Assembly: GCA_963697975.1 (NCBI GenBank)
Contig: OY969111.1
Coordinates: 3,658,001-3,722,000, forward strand
DNA from: QHXM01 sp963697975
GTDB lineage: Bacteria > Acidobacteriota > Blastocatellia > Pyrinomonadales > Pyrinomonadaceae
Direction of reading: 5' to 3'
Length of the DNA stretch: 64,000 nucleotides
Shown: positions 34,686 to 42,713 of the stretch, in pieces
Layout of the letters: every line of letters starts with the position of its first letter
How positions within the stretch are numbered: the stretch's first letter is position 1
Translations under genes and position numbers: made by a program
Notes under the pieces: model-generated
What the model was told of the DNA's origin: nothing
What the model saw: the letters and a program-made list of their open reading frames with translations, nothing else
Database searches by the model: none

Positions 34686-34738
34686 TGAGAGAAACTCTTT
34701 AGTCTGAGTTCACTTGATGGCAGGGAAAAAGAGTTTCT
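34685..34738. terminator. Hairpin after the permease gene
   Basis: GAGAAACTCTTT pairs with AAAGAGTTTCTTA across about 30 bases, and a second small hairpin (CAGAGTCCTCTG) follows. Both lie between the convergent ends of wzm and the O-antigen ligase gene. Confidence 0.45.
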
Positions 34739-34789
34739 TAAACGCAGAGTCCTCTGCATTAAAAATTACCAGGGACGAAAGGAGACTCT

Positions 34790-36301
34790 CTAAAGATTTC
34801 GCTCCTCACGTGTTGACAGCACGACAACTATGCCTATCAACCACCAGAAGACGAGCGCGACTTCTGCATCGCCGAAGTTGTAGTTGACGAGTGAGCTGGC
34901 GAAGAACCCCGCGATAGCTCCGGTTGCGCCGAGCAGCAGGCCGTGACGGTTCACGTCCGTGAAATCACGAAACAACTTCTCCGCGCGCGCGGCCATCAGC
35001 CAGCACGCCGCCATCAGCCAGAGCCAGAAGAGCAGCGCCGGGAGACCTCTGTCAAATGCTATCTGCAAAGGCGTGGAGTGCAGGTGAATCATATCCGTGC
35101 CGGGAAAGCCCCACTCCGTCCAATGATTCTTCACCGCGTCCATCCCGTGACCGAAGACCGGATGCTGCCTGATTCTTGAAAGCCCGACGCGCGCGACGTT
35201 CCAACGCAGGGACGCGCTGTGATCTTCAAGGGTGAGCGCCCCTGTAGTGCGCGTGCGCCAGATAGCAAGCGCGCCAAGAGCGAGCGCCAGCACGATAACT
35301 GCGGCGACGATTAAGCGCGCCCGACCGCGCGCCATGCGTAGTGTGATGACGGCAGCGCCGATACTGAGCGCAACCAGCACCGTTCGCATCGCCGCGAGCG
35401 CAATGCCGATGGTGAGTAGCGCGGTTGCGGCGAGCGCCAGGTAGATAAATTTACGGCGCGAGTTGCCACGCTGAAGATGCGCGAGCGCTAATCCGAGAGC
35501 GAGTTGAGCCAGAATTTGCAGCGTCTCGGAGAATGTTTCGTAGTGGCGTGTCCAGGCGGAAGCGCGAAAGCGATGCGTCGGGCCGTTGCTTTTGATGCCG
35601 GATGGCGCTCTGCGCGCTTTCATCTCATCCGTGACGATGAAACCCGGACGCTCGTCATGCTCGCCCTGCTTGATGATGCTGACAGGCAAGCGTTCTCCCG
35701 CCCGCTTTTGCCTGATCGCTTCGTCAATCTCCTCGACCGAGCGGATACGCCTGCCCTCCACGCGCCACACGGCGTCACCTGTTCCCATTTGCAGTTCGTG
35801 AAAAGGACTCTCCGCTGACAGTTCTTCAATCATCACGCCGCGCCCGCGCGCCAGATCAAAGACGCTTCCCGCGACTCCGGCCACGCCCGAAGCAATCATC
35901 AGGACGGCAATCAGTAGGGCTGTCCGTCTGGTCAGAATTGATTGCGTGAAATAGAAGAGAAGCACGACCGCGATTGATTGCAGCTTTGGCAAACTGATGC
36001 GCGGCTCTGCCGAGAAGACGGCTGAAAGAATAGTCCAGCCCAGAAAAAGCAGGATAGGAACGTCAAGCGCGCTCCGCTTGACGTAGGTTCGTCGCGTAAT
36101 CAGCAGACGCGCCAGCCAGCCAAGCCCGACCAGCACGAGCGCGATCTCCGCGCCCGCGATTGAATGCGGCGCGAAGATGGCATAGAGGACAAAGCCCGAG
36201 AGCGCCACCCGCTCCGCGAGGCGTGCGGCGGGCGCTTTCTTTGTGTCCGCGCTCGGCTGTGCGGGCTTTCTCTCGTTGACGGTCGGGCGATTTAAGTTCA
36301 A
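34790..36301 (-). CDS. O-antigen ligase family protein with a PDZ-like insert
   Basis: 503 residues with about eleven membrane helices. The C-terminal half has the ligase/polymerase signature: VFGHGMDAVKNHWTEW, then IHLHSTPLQIAFDRGL, matching the large outside loop of WaaL/Wzy_C proteins that join O-chains to lipid A core or another acceptor. Residues 155-225, between two helices, hold an extra domain: GDAVWRVEGRRIRSVEEIDE followed by RLPVSIIKQGE, which reads like the carboxylate-binding region and later strands of a PDZ domain. I have not seen this in standard ligases. It is convergent with wzm, the expected exporter of its substrate. Confidence 0.85.
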   Translation of the reverse strand: MNLNRPTVNERKPAQPSADTKKAPAARLAERVALSGFVLYAIFAPHSIAGAEIALVLVGLGWLARLLITRRTYVKRSALDVPILLFLGWTILSAVFSAEPRISLPKLQSIAVVLLFYFTQSILTRRTALLIAVLMIASGVAGVAGSVFDLARGRGVMIEELSAESPFHELQMGTGDAVWRVEGRRIRSVEEIDEAIRQKRAGERLPVSIIKQGEHDERPGFIVTDEMKARRAPSGIKSNGPTHRFRASAWTRHYETFSETLQILAQLALGLALAHLQRGNSRRKFIYLALAATALLTIGIALAAMRTVLVALSIGAAVITLRMARGRARLIVAAVIVLALALGALAIWRTRTTGALTLEDHSASLRWNVARVGLSRIRQHPVFGHGMDAVKNHWTEWGFPGTDMIHLHSTPLQIAFDRGLPALLFWLWLMAACWLMAARAEKLFRDFTDVNRHGLLLGATGAIAGFFASSLVNYNFGDAEVALVFWWLIGIVVVLSTREERNL

Positions 36302-36524
36302 GCTACAACTGAAAATTAACTCTGAAAACTCTGCTAAACTATGAAAAAACGAAGCGTTGACACTCAGTATTTATGCGTGTTAGCGTACCTGTCTGACGCT
36401 TTATCGGAGAGAGCGTCAGGTATGTTGCCGGTCGAGTTTACCCGAACAGCGCCAAGAATAGCGCCGCTCGCCGCTCATGGTTTAATCCCGCAATCTTGAT
36501 TGAGACCGACTAGAAGATTCAAGA

Positions 36525-38906
36525 ATGGCCTTCGATAAAGCAAAGGTTGTGCGTGCGGCTGAGAAGTTTCTTGCCCAGGGCAAAATTCCGGCAGCCATCA
36601 AAGAATATCGGCAGATAGTCGAGCATGATACCGGGGATTTCACCGCTCTCAACATGCTCGGCGACCTCTACGTTCGCCAGAACGACAAGCAGCAGGCCAT
36701 TCAGTGCTTCTTACGCATCGCCGAACATTACCGCGAAGAGGGCTTTCAGAGCAAAGCCATCGCGATGTACAAGAAGATAGACCGCCTCAATCCGCGCAGC
36801 CCCGAAATCGCCAACAAGCTCGCCGTGCTGTACGAATCGCAGGGACTCGTCGTTGATGCTCGCGCCCAGTACATGATTATCGCCGAGGCGTGGCTGCGTG
36901 ACGGGCAATCGCGCAAAGCTCTCGAAATCTTACGCAAGGTTGCAGACCTTGAGCCGCATAATACGGAGACGCGCATCAAGCTGGCGCAAGGCTACATGCG
37001 CGAAGGAATGCCCGACGAGGCGGCTGAAGCCTTCAGAGAAGCGGGCACGCAACTTCTCGCTCGCGGCTCATACGAGCGCGCTGCCGAAGCCTACACCTCT
37101 TCGCTCGACCTCCGCCCGCAGGATTACATGGCCCTGAGCGGGTTTCTCAAGGCTCAGGTTGCGCTCGGCTCGCCCGATGAGGCCGCAGAAGTCTTAGAGC
37201 GTGCGCTCCATGTGCAACCCGATGATGTCGAGTTGCTTTCGATGCTCGCGGACGCATACCTCGCGGCGGAAGATGCTACCGCTGCCGAGCGCACCGTCAC
37301 CACGCTCGTCACACGCGAAACGTCGCACTACTTGCGTTTTGTTGACGTAGCCCGGCTTCACCTGAGCGCAGGCGCGGTGGACGACGCCGTTCGTGTGCTC
37401 TCCAGCATCACGGAACAGATGCTCTCCGGGCGCGAAGAAAACAGATTGATGGAGTTGCTGAACGAAGTGCTGGCGCGCGACCCCGATCATGTGGAAGCGT
37501 TGCGCCTGCTCGTTCGTTTCTACGCGTGGCAGCGCGAGGATGAAAAGCAGCGTCAGGCGCTCGAACGTCTGGCGGAAGCGGCTGAAGCCGCCGGGCTGCC
37601 CGAAGTCGAACGCTCGGCTTTGCAGCAACTCGCGCAGTTTGCGCCGGACCAGCGCCACCTTGCGCGGCTGCACGCTCTGGGCTACGGGTCGGCGGAGCAG
37701 GCTGCGGAAGAAACCGCGCCTGAGCCTGAACCGGAAGAGGTTCCGTCATTCGAGAGCTTCGCGCTGATTCATGAAGAATCCTCGACGGCCTCCGCTATGG
37801 ACTTGCCGTCGACCGAGGAGGTCACAGAGTTTGAGTTCAACGCGGTCGAGCCGCCAGCACCTGACCCGGCTGCCTCGTTTGCCGATCTGAACGAAGACTG
37901 GAATCCGGCGGGCGCTAAGGGCATGCCCGCTGACATGGACGCGACGCAGGTTGATTCTGCGCCCGGCAGTTTTCAGGAGTTTGATTTCGGAGGCGCGACA
38001 GGGCAACAGCCTCCCGCTGCTGCCACCAGCGCAGCGCCCCTTTCTTCAGGCGAGGCCGATCCGCGCCGCGACGCTCTGCTCAAACAGGAACTCGACAGCG
38101 TTGATTTCTATCTCGCGCAGGGCTACATGGACATCGCCGCCGACACGCTCGACATGCTCGAACGCCAGTTCGGCACGCACGCAGAGATTGAGTCGCGCCG
38201 CGCGAAGCTGGGCCAACCGGCGTCGCCTGCGACTGCCATTGCTCAACCATCCGAGACGGTAGAGTTCGAGAGCTTCACGCAATATGACGTTGCCGAAGAA
38301 GTCCCTGTGGTTGAAGCCAGCAGCGTAGAGGTGGACGAGATTTTTGCAGAGGTGCAAGCTGCACCGCCCGCACCTGAGCCGCCCGCAACCGCGCCGCCTG
38401 CGCCCGCGCCTGCAACCGATCAACCGAAGCCGGGGATTGATGCGGGACTGGCGGCCATCTTCGACGAGTTTCGCACGGCGGCTGAGGAAGAAGAGTCGCC
38501 CTCTGCCGACGGCGATTACGAAACGCATTACAATCTCGGCATCGCCTACAAAGAGATGGAGCTTCTGGACGAAGCGGTCGAACAGTTTCAGGCCGCCGCC
38601 GCCATGACTTCGCCGCGAGACGGCACGCCGCGCTACCTGCAATGCTGCAACATGCTCGGCCACTGTTTTATGAGCAAGGGTATGCCGCGCCTCGCCGTCA
38701 TGTGGTTCAAGAAGGGTCTGGAAGCGCCCGGCCACACGGAAGACGAGTATCAGGCATTGCGCTACGACCTCGGCACGTCTTACGAACAACTGGGCGAGCT
38801 GGACAAAGCCATAGACGTTTTCAGTGAAGTCTACGGCATCAGCATCTCCTACAGGGGCGTCGCCGAGAAGCTGCGCGATCTTCAGGAGCAGAAGGCCAGT
38901 CAATAG
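36525..38906 (+). CDS. Large TPR protein
   Basis: 793 residues, no signal peptide, so probably cytoplasmic. Residues 1-400 are continuous TPR-type helix pairs (AIKEYRQIVEHDTGDFTALN; ALEILRKVADLEPHNTETRI; AAEVLERALHVQPDDVELL). Residues 400-650 are low-complexity, rich in Pro, Glu and Ala, with short conserved FES/FEFN-like patches. TPR helices return at 665-793 (YETHYNLGIAYKEMELLDEA). Such proteins scaffold multi-protein assemblies; the partner is unknown. The 223 bases upstream hold TTGACA at 36357 and an inverted repeat (CTGACGCT / AGCGTCAG) near 36390-36420, possible control sites. Confidence 0.8.
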   Translation: MAFDKAKVVRAAEKFLAQGKIPAAIKEYRQIVEHDTGDFTALNMLGDLYVRQNDKQQAIQCFLRIAEHYREEGFQSKAIAMYKKIDRLNPRSPEIANKLAVLYESQGLVVDARAQYMIIAEAWLRDGQSRKALEILRKVADLEPHNTETRIKLAQGYMREGMPDEAAEAFREAGTQLLARGSYERAAEAYTSSLDLRPQDYMALSGFLKAQVALGSPDEAAEVLERALHVQPDDVELLSMLADAYLAAEDATAAERTVTTLVTRETSHYLRFVDVARLHLSAGAVDDAVRVLSSITEQMLSGREENRLMELLNEVLARDPDHVEALRLLVRFYAWQREDEKQRQALERLAEAAEAAGLPEVERSALQQLAQFAPDQRHLARLHALGYGSAEQAAEETAPEPEPEEVPSFESFALIHEESSTASAMDLPSTEEVTEFEFNAVEPPAPDPAASFADLNEDWNPAGAKGMPADMDATQVDSAPGSFQEFDFGGATGQQPPAAATSAAPLSSGEADPRRDALLKQELDSVDFYLAQGYMDIAADTLDMLERQFGTHAEIESRRAKLGQPASPATAIAQPSETVEFESFTQYDVAEEVPVVEASSVEVDEIFAEVQAAPPAPEPPATAPPAPAPATDQPKPGIDAGLAAIFDEFRTAAEEEESPSADGDYETHYNLGIAYKEMELLDEAVEQFQAAAAMTSPRDGTPRYLQCCNMLGHCFMSKGMPRLAVMWFKKGLEAPGHTEDEYQALRYDLGTSYEQLGELDKAIDVFSEVYGISISYRGVAEKLRDLQEQKASQ

Positions 38907-38907
38907 C

Positions 38908-38980
38908 AAATGGTGGATGATGAATGGGAGAAAGCCCATCGTACATTTGACCATTTACCATTGACCATTTACCATTCACT
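38908..38980. repeat. Iterated-word hairpin (ACCATTT word)
   Basis: The right arm repeats GACCATTTACCATT twice; the left arm (AATGGTGGATGATGAATGGG) is a partial complement. It starts one base after the TPR gene stop and ends three bases before the next start. Confidence 0.6.
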
Positions 38981-38983
38981 CGT

Positions 38984-39370
38984 ATGGCAGCCAAGCTCAG
39001 CGTTATCTTCTACATTGTTCTGTGCCTCGAAGTCGGCATCGTGCTCACGCTGTTGCCCTGGTATGCGCCGTTCGGCCTCTCGGATTGGGGCGACAACTTT
39101 TTCCTGCTCTATGCGGCGCAGAAGACGGGCATACAGGGTTTGCAGCACGCCGTCTCGTCGGGCTGGATACGCGGCGCGGTGACGGGGCTGGGACTCTTGA
39201 ATCTAGGCATCGCCGTTTGGGAAATCACGCATTTCCGTCAAACTGTGCGCGCGCTCGAAGGCGTCCCCGTTAAGCCCACAACGCAAGCCACCAATGCCGC
39301 TCAACCTGCCAAAGCCGATTATCTACCTGATTACAAGCGGCGCGACGACACACGCCAGCACTCCGAGTAG
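38984..39370 (+). CDS. Small membrane protein with two or three helices
   Basis: 128 residues: LSVIFYIVLCLEVGIVLTLLPW and RGAVTGLGLLNLGIAVWEI are membrane segments; the tail is polar and rich in Thr, Gln and charged residues. Not recognised by name, though short proteins of this form occur in acidobacterial genomes. Its last 77 bases overlap the thiE gene in another frame, which suggests that the two are translated together. Confidence 0.6.
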   Translation: MAAKLSVIFYIVLCLEVGIVLTLLPWYAPFGLSDWGDNFFLLYAAQKTGIQGLQHAVSSGWIRGAVTGLGLLNLGIAVWEITHFRQTVRALEGVPVKPTTQATNAAQPAKADYLPDYKRRDDTRQHSE

Positions 39371-39956
39371 CGAAGATTTCCAGAACGTGCTCGCGCTCGT
39401 CCGCGCGGGCTGCCGGGCAAACATCCCTCTCATTCAACTCCGCGAAAAGAATCTCAACACACGCACGCTTTATGAACTGACCGCCCGCGCGGTAGACGTA
39501 ACGCGAGGCACAAACACGCGACTTCTCATCAACGAGCGCGCAGACATCGCCCGCGCCGCACGCGCAGACGGCTGCCATCTCACCGCGCGTTCCCTTGAAG
39601 CCTCAGTCATTCGCCGCGCCTTCGGACCCGACTTCCTGATAGGCGTTTCCACGCACACACTCCCGGAAGCGCGAGCCGCGCGAGATGGCGGCGCAGACTT
39701 TGCGGTCTTCGGCCCCGTCTTCGATACTCCGTCAAAAAACGCTTACGGCCCGCCCGTCGGTGTAGAGTCTTTGCGCGAAGCCGCGCAGACACTTTCTCCC
39801 TTTCCGCTGCTTGCGCTTGGAGGCGTCGCTCTCGACAACGTATCGCAAATCTCGCACGCAGGCGCAAGCGGCATCGCCGCGATTCGCCTCTTTAGCGAAT
39901 CAGTTGATTTAAATGCCACAGTCAGAGCGATCCGCGATAAAAGCTTTAATGGGTAG
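39294..39956 (+). CDS. thiE: Thiamine-phosphate synthase
   Basis: 220 residues. It joins hydroxymethylpyrimidine diphosphate with thiazole phosphate to give thiamine phosphate. The TIM-barrel motifs are clear: IPLIQLREKNLNTR near the N-terminus (pyrophosphate-side Arg and Lys), LLINERADIA, DGCHLTARS, IGVSTHTLPEA, ADFAVFGPVFDTPSK and LALGGV near the C-terminus. The ATG lies inside the upstream membrane protein gene, overlapping it by 77 bases. thiD lies 1.2 kb downstream on the same strand. No TPP riboswitch was found before either gene. Confidence 0.92.
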   Translation: MPLNLPKPIIYLITSGATTHASTPSSEDFQNVLALVRAGCRANIPLIQLREKNLNTRTLYELTARAVDVTRGTNTRLLINERADIARAARADGCHLTARSLEASVIRRAFGPDFLIGVSTHTLPEARAARDGGADFAVFGPVFDTPSKNAYGPPVGVESLREAAQTLSPFPLLALGGVALDNVSQISHAGASGIAAIRLFSESVDLNATVRAIRDKSFNG

Positions 39957-40072
39957 ATGAAACGGAGAGCCGCTGCCGACTCGTCCGACGCTGCATAAAT
40001 TTAATGGGTAAATGGCCGTTCCCCGGTGTCTAAGGTAGGGTGTACTGACAATCTGATGTGGAGGACTGCGCG

Positions 40073-41056
40073 ATGAAATCTCATGGTAGATTTTTCTTTC
40101 GTTTGCTTGTGCCCACCATCTCTGCCCTGTTACTCATCTCTCCCTTGTCCGGCAGCGCACGGGTGATTAAATCGCCGCCAGCCTCGCGGTCCGCTAAAGA
40201 TCAACGTCCTTCAAGAATTCCTTTTGAACTGACTGACGGCGGCCACGTTTTAGTTCGTGTGAGTGTCAATGGCTCTAAGCCACTGTGGTTTGGGCTTGAT
40301 AGCGGAAACGAGCAAACGCTCATCAGCCAGCGTCAGGCGGCGGCGCTGAATCTTAAACTTCGTGCCGAAGGGCAGGCCGCGGGGAGCGGAGAAACACCGG
40401 TTGATTTTGCTCTGGTGAAGAATGTTTCGTTCAATCTCTCGGGCGTCAAGTTTGTTTTAGGAGAAATCGGCGTCCTACCGCTGGAGCTTTCTTCCGCTTC
40501 AGGCCCGGCGATTGTCGGGCTTCTCGGCTACGATTTCATCAGCCAATTTGTCGTGGAGATTGATTATGAAGCTCGTGTCATGACTTTGTATCGCCCGAGA
40601 GGTTATCTTTATCGCGGGCGTGGTGAGATTATTCCGGTGAGGATGATGGATAATAACCCGCACGTTCGCGTCCGGGTTGTGCTGCCGGGGCTTGCTCCCC
40701 TGACAGGTATGTTTGCGATTGATAGCGGGGGTGGAGGACCAGACCTGGAGTTCTACAGCCCGTTCGTGAGAAAGCGCAAGCTGCTCGATTCGACCCAGCA
40801 GACGACGGAAGCCGCCGTGGAAGGAATCGGAGGAACGAGCGGAGTTCGCATCGGTAAAGCGACGAACCTCCGTCTAGGGCGCTTGATTATTCAGAACCCG
40901 GTTGTCTACTTCTCGACGGCATCGCAAGGCGCAAACACAGGTGACATCGGCGCAGGCGTCATCGGAGCGAACCTGCTCCGCCGGTTCAAAAAGGTGATTT
41001 ACGACCAGACGCGCCACCGTATGATTTTAGAGGAGAGAAGAACTAGACAGGATTAA
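40073..41056 (+). CDS. Exported retropepsin-like aspartyl protease with two DSG motifs
   Basis: 327 residues from the ATG at 40073, preceded by TGGAGGA. The N-terminus (RFFFRLLVPTISALLLISPL) is a signal peptide. Two catalytic-type motifs are present: WFGLDSGNEQTLIS (Asp76) and MFAIDSGGGGPDLE (Asp217), each followed about 65 residues later by a hydrophobic-Gly segment (VGLLGYDFISQF; GAGVIGANLLRRF). That is the layout of a pepsin-like two-lobed enzyme made of two retropepsin-like halves; bacterial family members often carry both. The last codons and the TAA stop fall in an iterated-word hairpin. Substrate unknown. Confidence 0.8.
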   Translation: MKSHGRFFFRLLVPTISALLLISPLSGSARVIKSPPASRSAKDQRPSRIPFELTDGGHVLVRVSVNGSKPLWFGLDSGNEQTLISQRQAAALNLKLRAEGQAAGSGETPVDFALVKNVSFNLSGVKFVLGEIGVLPLELSSASGPAIVGLLGYDFISQFVVEIDYEARVMTLYRPRGYLYRGRGEIIPVRMMDNNPHVRVRVVLPGLAPLTGMFAIDSGGGGPDLEFYSPFVRKRKLLDSTQQTTEAAVEGIGGTSGVRIGKATNLRLGRLIIQNPVVYFSTASQGANTGDIGAGVIGANLLRRFKKVIYDQTRHRMILEERRTRQD

Positions 41057-41148
41057 CAGGATTAGCAAGATTAAGAAGACAAGGCAGGTCAAAGGACTTT
41101 GATATTTCTTCTTTTTATCCTGTCTATCTTGTTAATCCTGTCTAGTTC
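41041..41148. repeat. Iterated-word hairpin (ACAGGATTA word) at the protease gene end
   Basis: Left arm CTAGACAGGATTAACAGGAT, right arm ATCCTGTCTATCTTGTTAAT followed by CCTGTCTAG. The final residues (TRQD) and stop of the upstream gene are read from the left arm. Confidence 0.85.
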
Positions 41149-41198
41149 TTCCTGAGCTATCTTGATGCTTCGGTTTTGTCAGGTGCTCCAAAATACTT

Positions 41199-42077
41199 AT
41201 GGCTTCTCATGAAACAAACATGCCGCCGCCTGTAGCCTTGACCATCGCTGGATTTGACCCGTCGGGTGGTGCGGGCATCGTCGCGGACATCAAGACCTTC
41301 ACGGCGTTTGATTGCTTTGCCGTCGCCGCCATCACGTCGCTTACGTTTCAGAACACGACGGGCGTCTTCGGCGCGGCCCACCAGACGGCTGAGACTGTGC
41401 GCTCGCAAGTGATGCCGGTCATCGAAGATTTCAACGTCGCGTGCGCGAAGACCGGAATGCTGCCGACGCGCGAAGTGATCGCAGAGGTCGCGCGCCTGTT
41501 TCGTGAAACAACCTTGCCCGCGCCCGTTGTTGACCCGGTCGTGCGCTCGACCTCCGGCTACGATTTAATTGACGACGAGGCTTTGGCTGCGCTTATCAAG
41601 GAACTCATGCCGCTGGCTTCGGTGGTCACGCCGAACATCCCGGAAGCCGAACGCATCACGGGCCTGAAAATAGAAGATGAAGAGGGAATGTGCCGCGCCG
41701 CCCGCTCCATGCGCGAGATGGGAGCACACGCCGTGCTGGTCAAAGGCGGACACCTGAAGAACAGGGATGAGGGTGGAGGGATGAGGGATGAAACCAGGCA
41801 GAAGACAGAGAGCGTGCTGACCGCTGTTGACTTGCTTGATATAGATGGGCGCGTGACGCTGTTTCGCGGAGAATGGATTGAGACGACCTCGACGCACGGC
41901 ACGGGCTGCACGCTCTCTGCCGCAATCGCGGCGTGCATGGGACGCGGGCTGAGTCTAGAAAAAGCGGTCGAAGCCGCCAAACGCTTCGTCACAGATGCCA
42001 TCCGCCACGCGCCGGGGCTGGGTCACGGTCATGGGCCGATCAACCAGAGCGTAAAAGCAGTGATAGGTGATGAGTGA
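41199..42077 (+). CDS. thiD: Hydroxymethylpyrimidine/phosphomethylpyrimidine kinase
   Basis: 292 residues. It phosphorylates HMP and HMP-phosphate for thiamine synthesis. Motifs: LTIAGFDPSGGAGIVADIKTF (substrate and ATP side), VVDPVVRSTSG, TPNIPEAERI, VLVKGGH, and STHGTGCTLSAAIAACMGRG, the anion hole with catalytic Cys and nearby residues. Residues 187-206 after VKGGHLK are an extra stretch (NRDEGGGMRDETRQK) not usual for ThiD, encoded by DNA that looks like half of an iterated-word repeat. The last residues (VIGDE) and the stop come from the hairpin at 42058. Confidence 0.93.
   Translation: MASHETNMPPPVALTIAGFDPSGGAGIVADIKTFTAFDCFAVAAITSLTFQNTTGVFGAAHQTAETVRSQVMPVIEDFNVACAKTGMLPTREVIAEVARLFRETTLPAPVVDPVVRSTSGYDLIDDEALAALIKELMPLASVVTPNIPEAERITGLKIEDEEGMCRAARSMREMGAHAVLVKGGHLKNRDEGGGMRDETRQKTESVLTAVDLLDIDGRVTLFRGEWIETTSTHGTGCTLSAAIAACMGRGLSLEKAVEAAKRFVTDAIRHAPGLGHGHGPINQSVKAVIGDE
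41757..41803 (+). repeat. Iterated GGGATGA words inserted in frame in thiD
   Basis: GGGATGAGGGTGGAGGGATG followed by AGGGATGAAA: three copies of GGGATGA in a row, like one arm of the intergenic hairpins of this genome. It lengthens ThiD by roughly fifteen residues between two conserved blocks without a frameshift. Confidence 0.6.
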
Positions 42078-42134
42078 TAGGAAAGAACATATTTTCTCTT
42101 ATCACCTATCACCCATCACCTATCACTTATCACT
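42058..42134. repeat. Iterated-word hairpin (GTGATAGGTGATG word) shared by two convergent gene ends
   Basis: Left arm GTGATAGGTGATGAGTGATA, right arm TATCACCTATCACCCATCAC and onward. The thiD stop lies in the left arm and the cyclophilin stop in the right arm, so it probably acts as a bidirectional terminator. Sister copies are at 54816 and 55972. Confidence 0.85.
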
Positions 42135-42618
42135 GCTCTTCAATCGTTACTTTCTCCATCGTCACGGGTGAAACGGGTTTGTCATTGCTGCCCGTTTGCG
42201 TTGTGGCGATGGCGTTGACTACGTCCTGGCCTTCGATGACCTGCCCGAACTTGGTGTAGCTCGGAGGCAGCGGATAATCGGTGTGCATGATGAAGAACTG
42301 CGAGCCGTTGGTGTTCGGCCCGGAGTTGGCCATTGCCACCGTGCCTGCCTTGTAGCCTCCCTGATAAAGCGGGGACGAGCTATTGATTTCGTCTTTGAAC
42401 TTCCCGCCCCATGCGGATTCGCCGCCGTAGCCCTGCCCCATCGGGTCACCGCCCTGAATCATGAATCCCTTGATGACGCGATGAAAGATGATGCCGTCGT
42501 AATATCCCTTCTCGGCCAGCAGGCGAAAGTTCTCGGTCGTCTTCGGCGCATCCTCCTCCAAAAGCTCGAAGCGAATTGTGCCCATGTTCGTTTTGATAAC
42601 TGCGATGCGATTAGCCAT
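42130..42618 (-). CDS. Cyclophilin-type peptidyl-prolyl isomerase
   Basis: 162 residues, cytoplasmic (no signal peptide). Canonical cyclophilin motifs: FHRVIKGFMIQGGDP with the catalytic Arg and nearby Phe, MANSGPNTNGSQFFI, and FGQVIEGQDVV. The start has AAGGAG seven bases upstream. It catalyses proline isomerisation in protein folding. The stop codon is supplied by the shared hairpin at 42058, and another hairpin (42632) lies just upstream of the ribosome binding site. Confidence 0.94.
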   Translation of the reverse strand: MANRIAVIKTNMGTIRFELLEEDAPKTTENFRLLAEKGYYDGIIFHRVIKGFMIQGGDPMGQGYGGESAWGGKFKDEINSSSPLYQGGYKAGTVAMANSGPNTNGSQFFIMHTDYPLPPSYTKFGQVIEGQDVVNAIATTQTGSNDKPVSPVTMEKVTIEEQ

Positions 42619-42631
42619 TGTTGCTCCTTAG

Positions 42632-42713
42632 GAAGTCTGGAGTCTGGAGTCTGAAGTCTGGAGTCAAAAGCAAAAAGACTTTCTTTGACTTCAGACTTCA
42701 GACTCCAGACTCA
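42632..42713. repeat. Iterated-word hairpin (AGTCTGGAGTCTGA word)
   Basis: Left arm AGTCTGGAGTCTGGAGTCTG with a following AAGTCTGGAGTC; right arm GACTTCAGACTTCAGACTCC followed by AGACTC. The last codons of the HAD gene (LESEV and stop) are read from the right arm on the minus strand. Confidence 0.85.

Noticed and set aside
33995..34702. A 235-residue open frame overlapping the wzm permease
   Set aside because: It lies wholly in the shadow of a clear ABC-2 permease, has Arg/His/Ala-rich composition typical of a shifted frame, and shows no known motif.
38940..39300. TPP riboswitch before thiE or thiD
   Set aside because: No conserved CTGAGA-type core is seen upstream of either gene, and thiE starts inside another gene.
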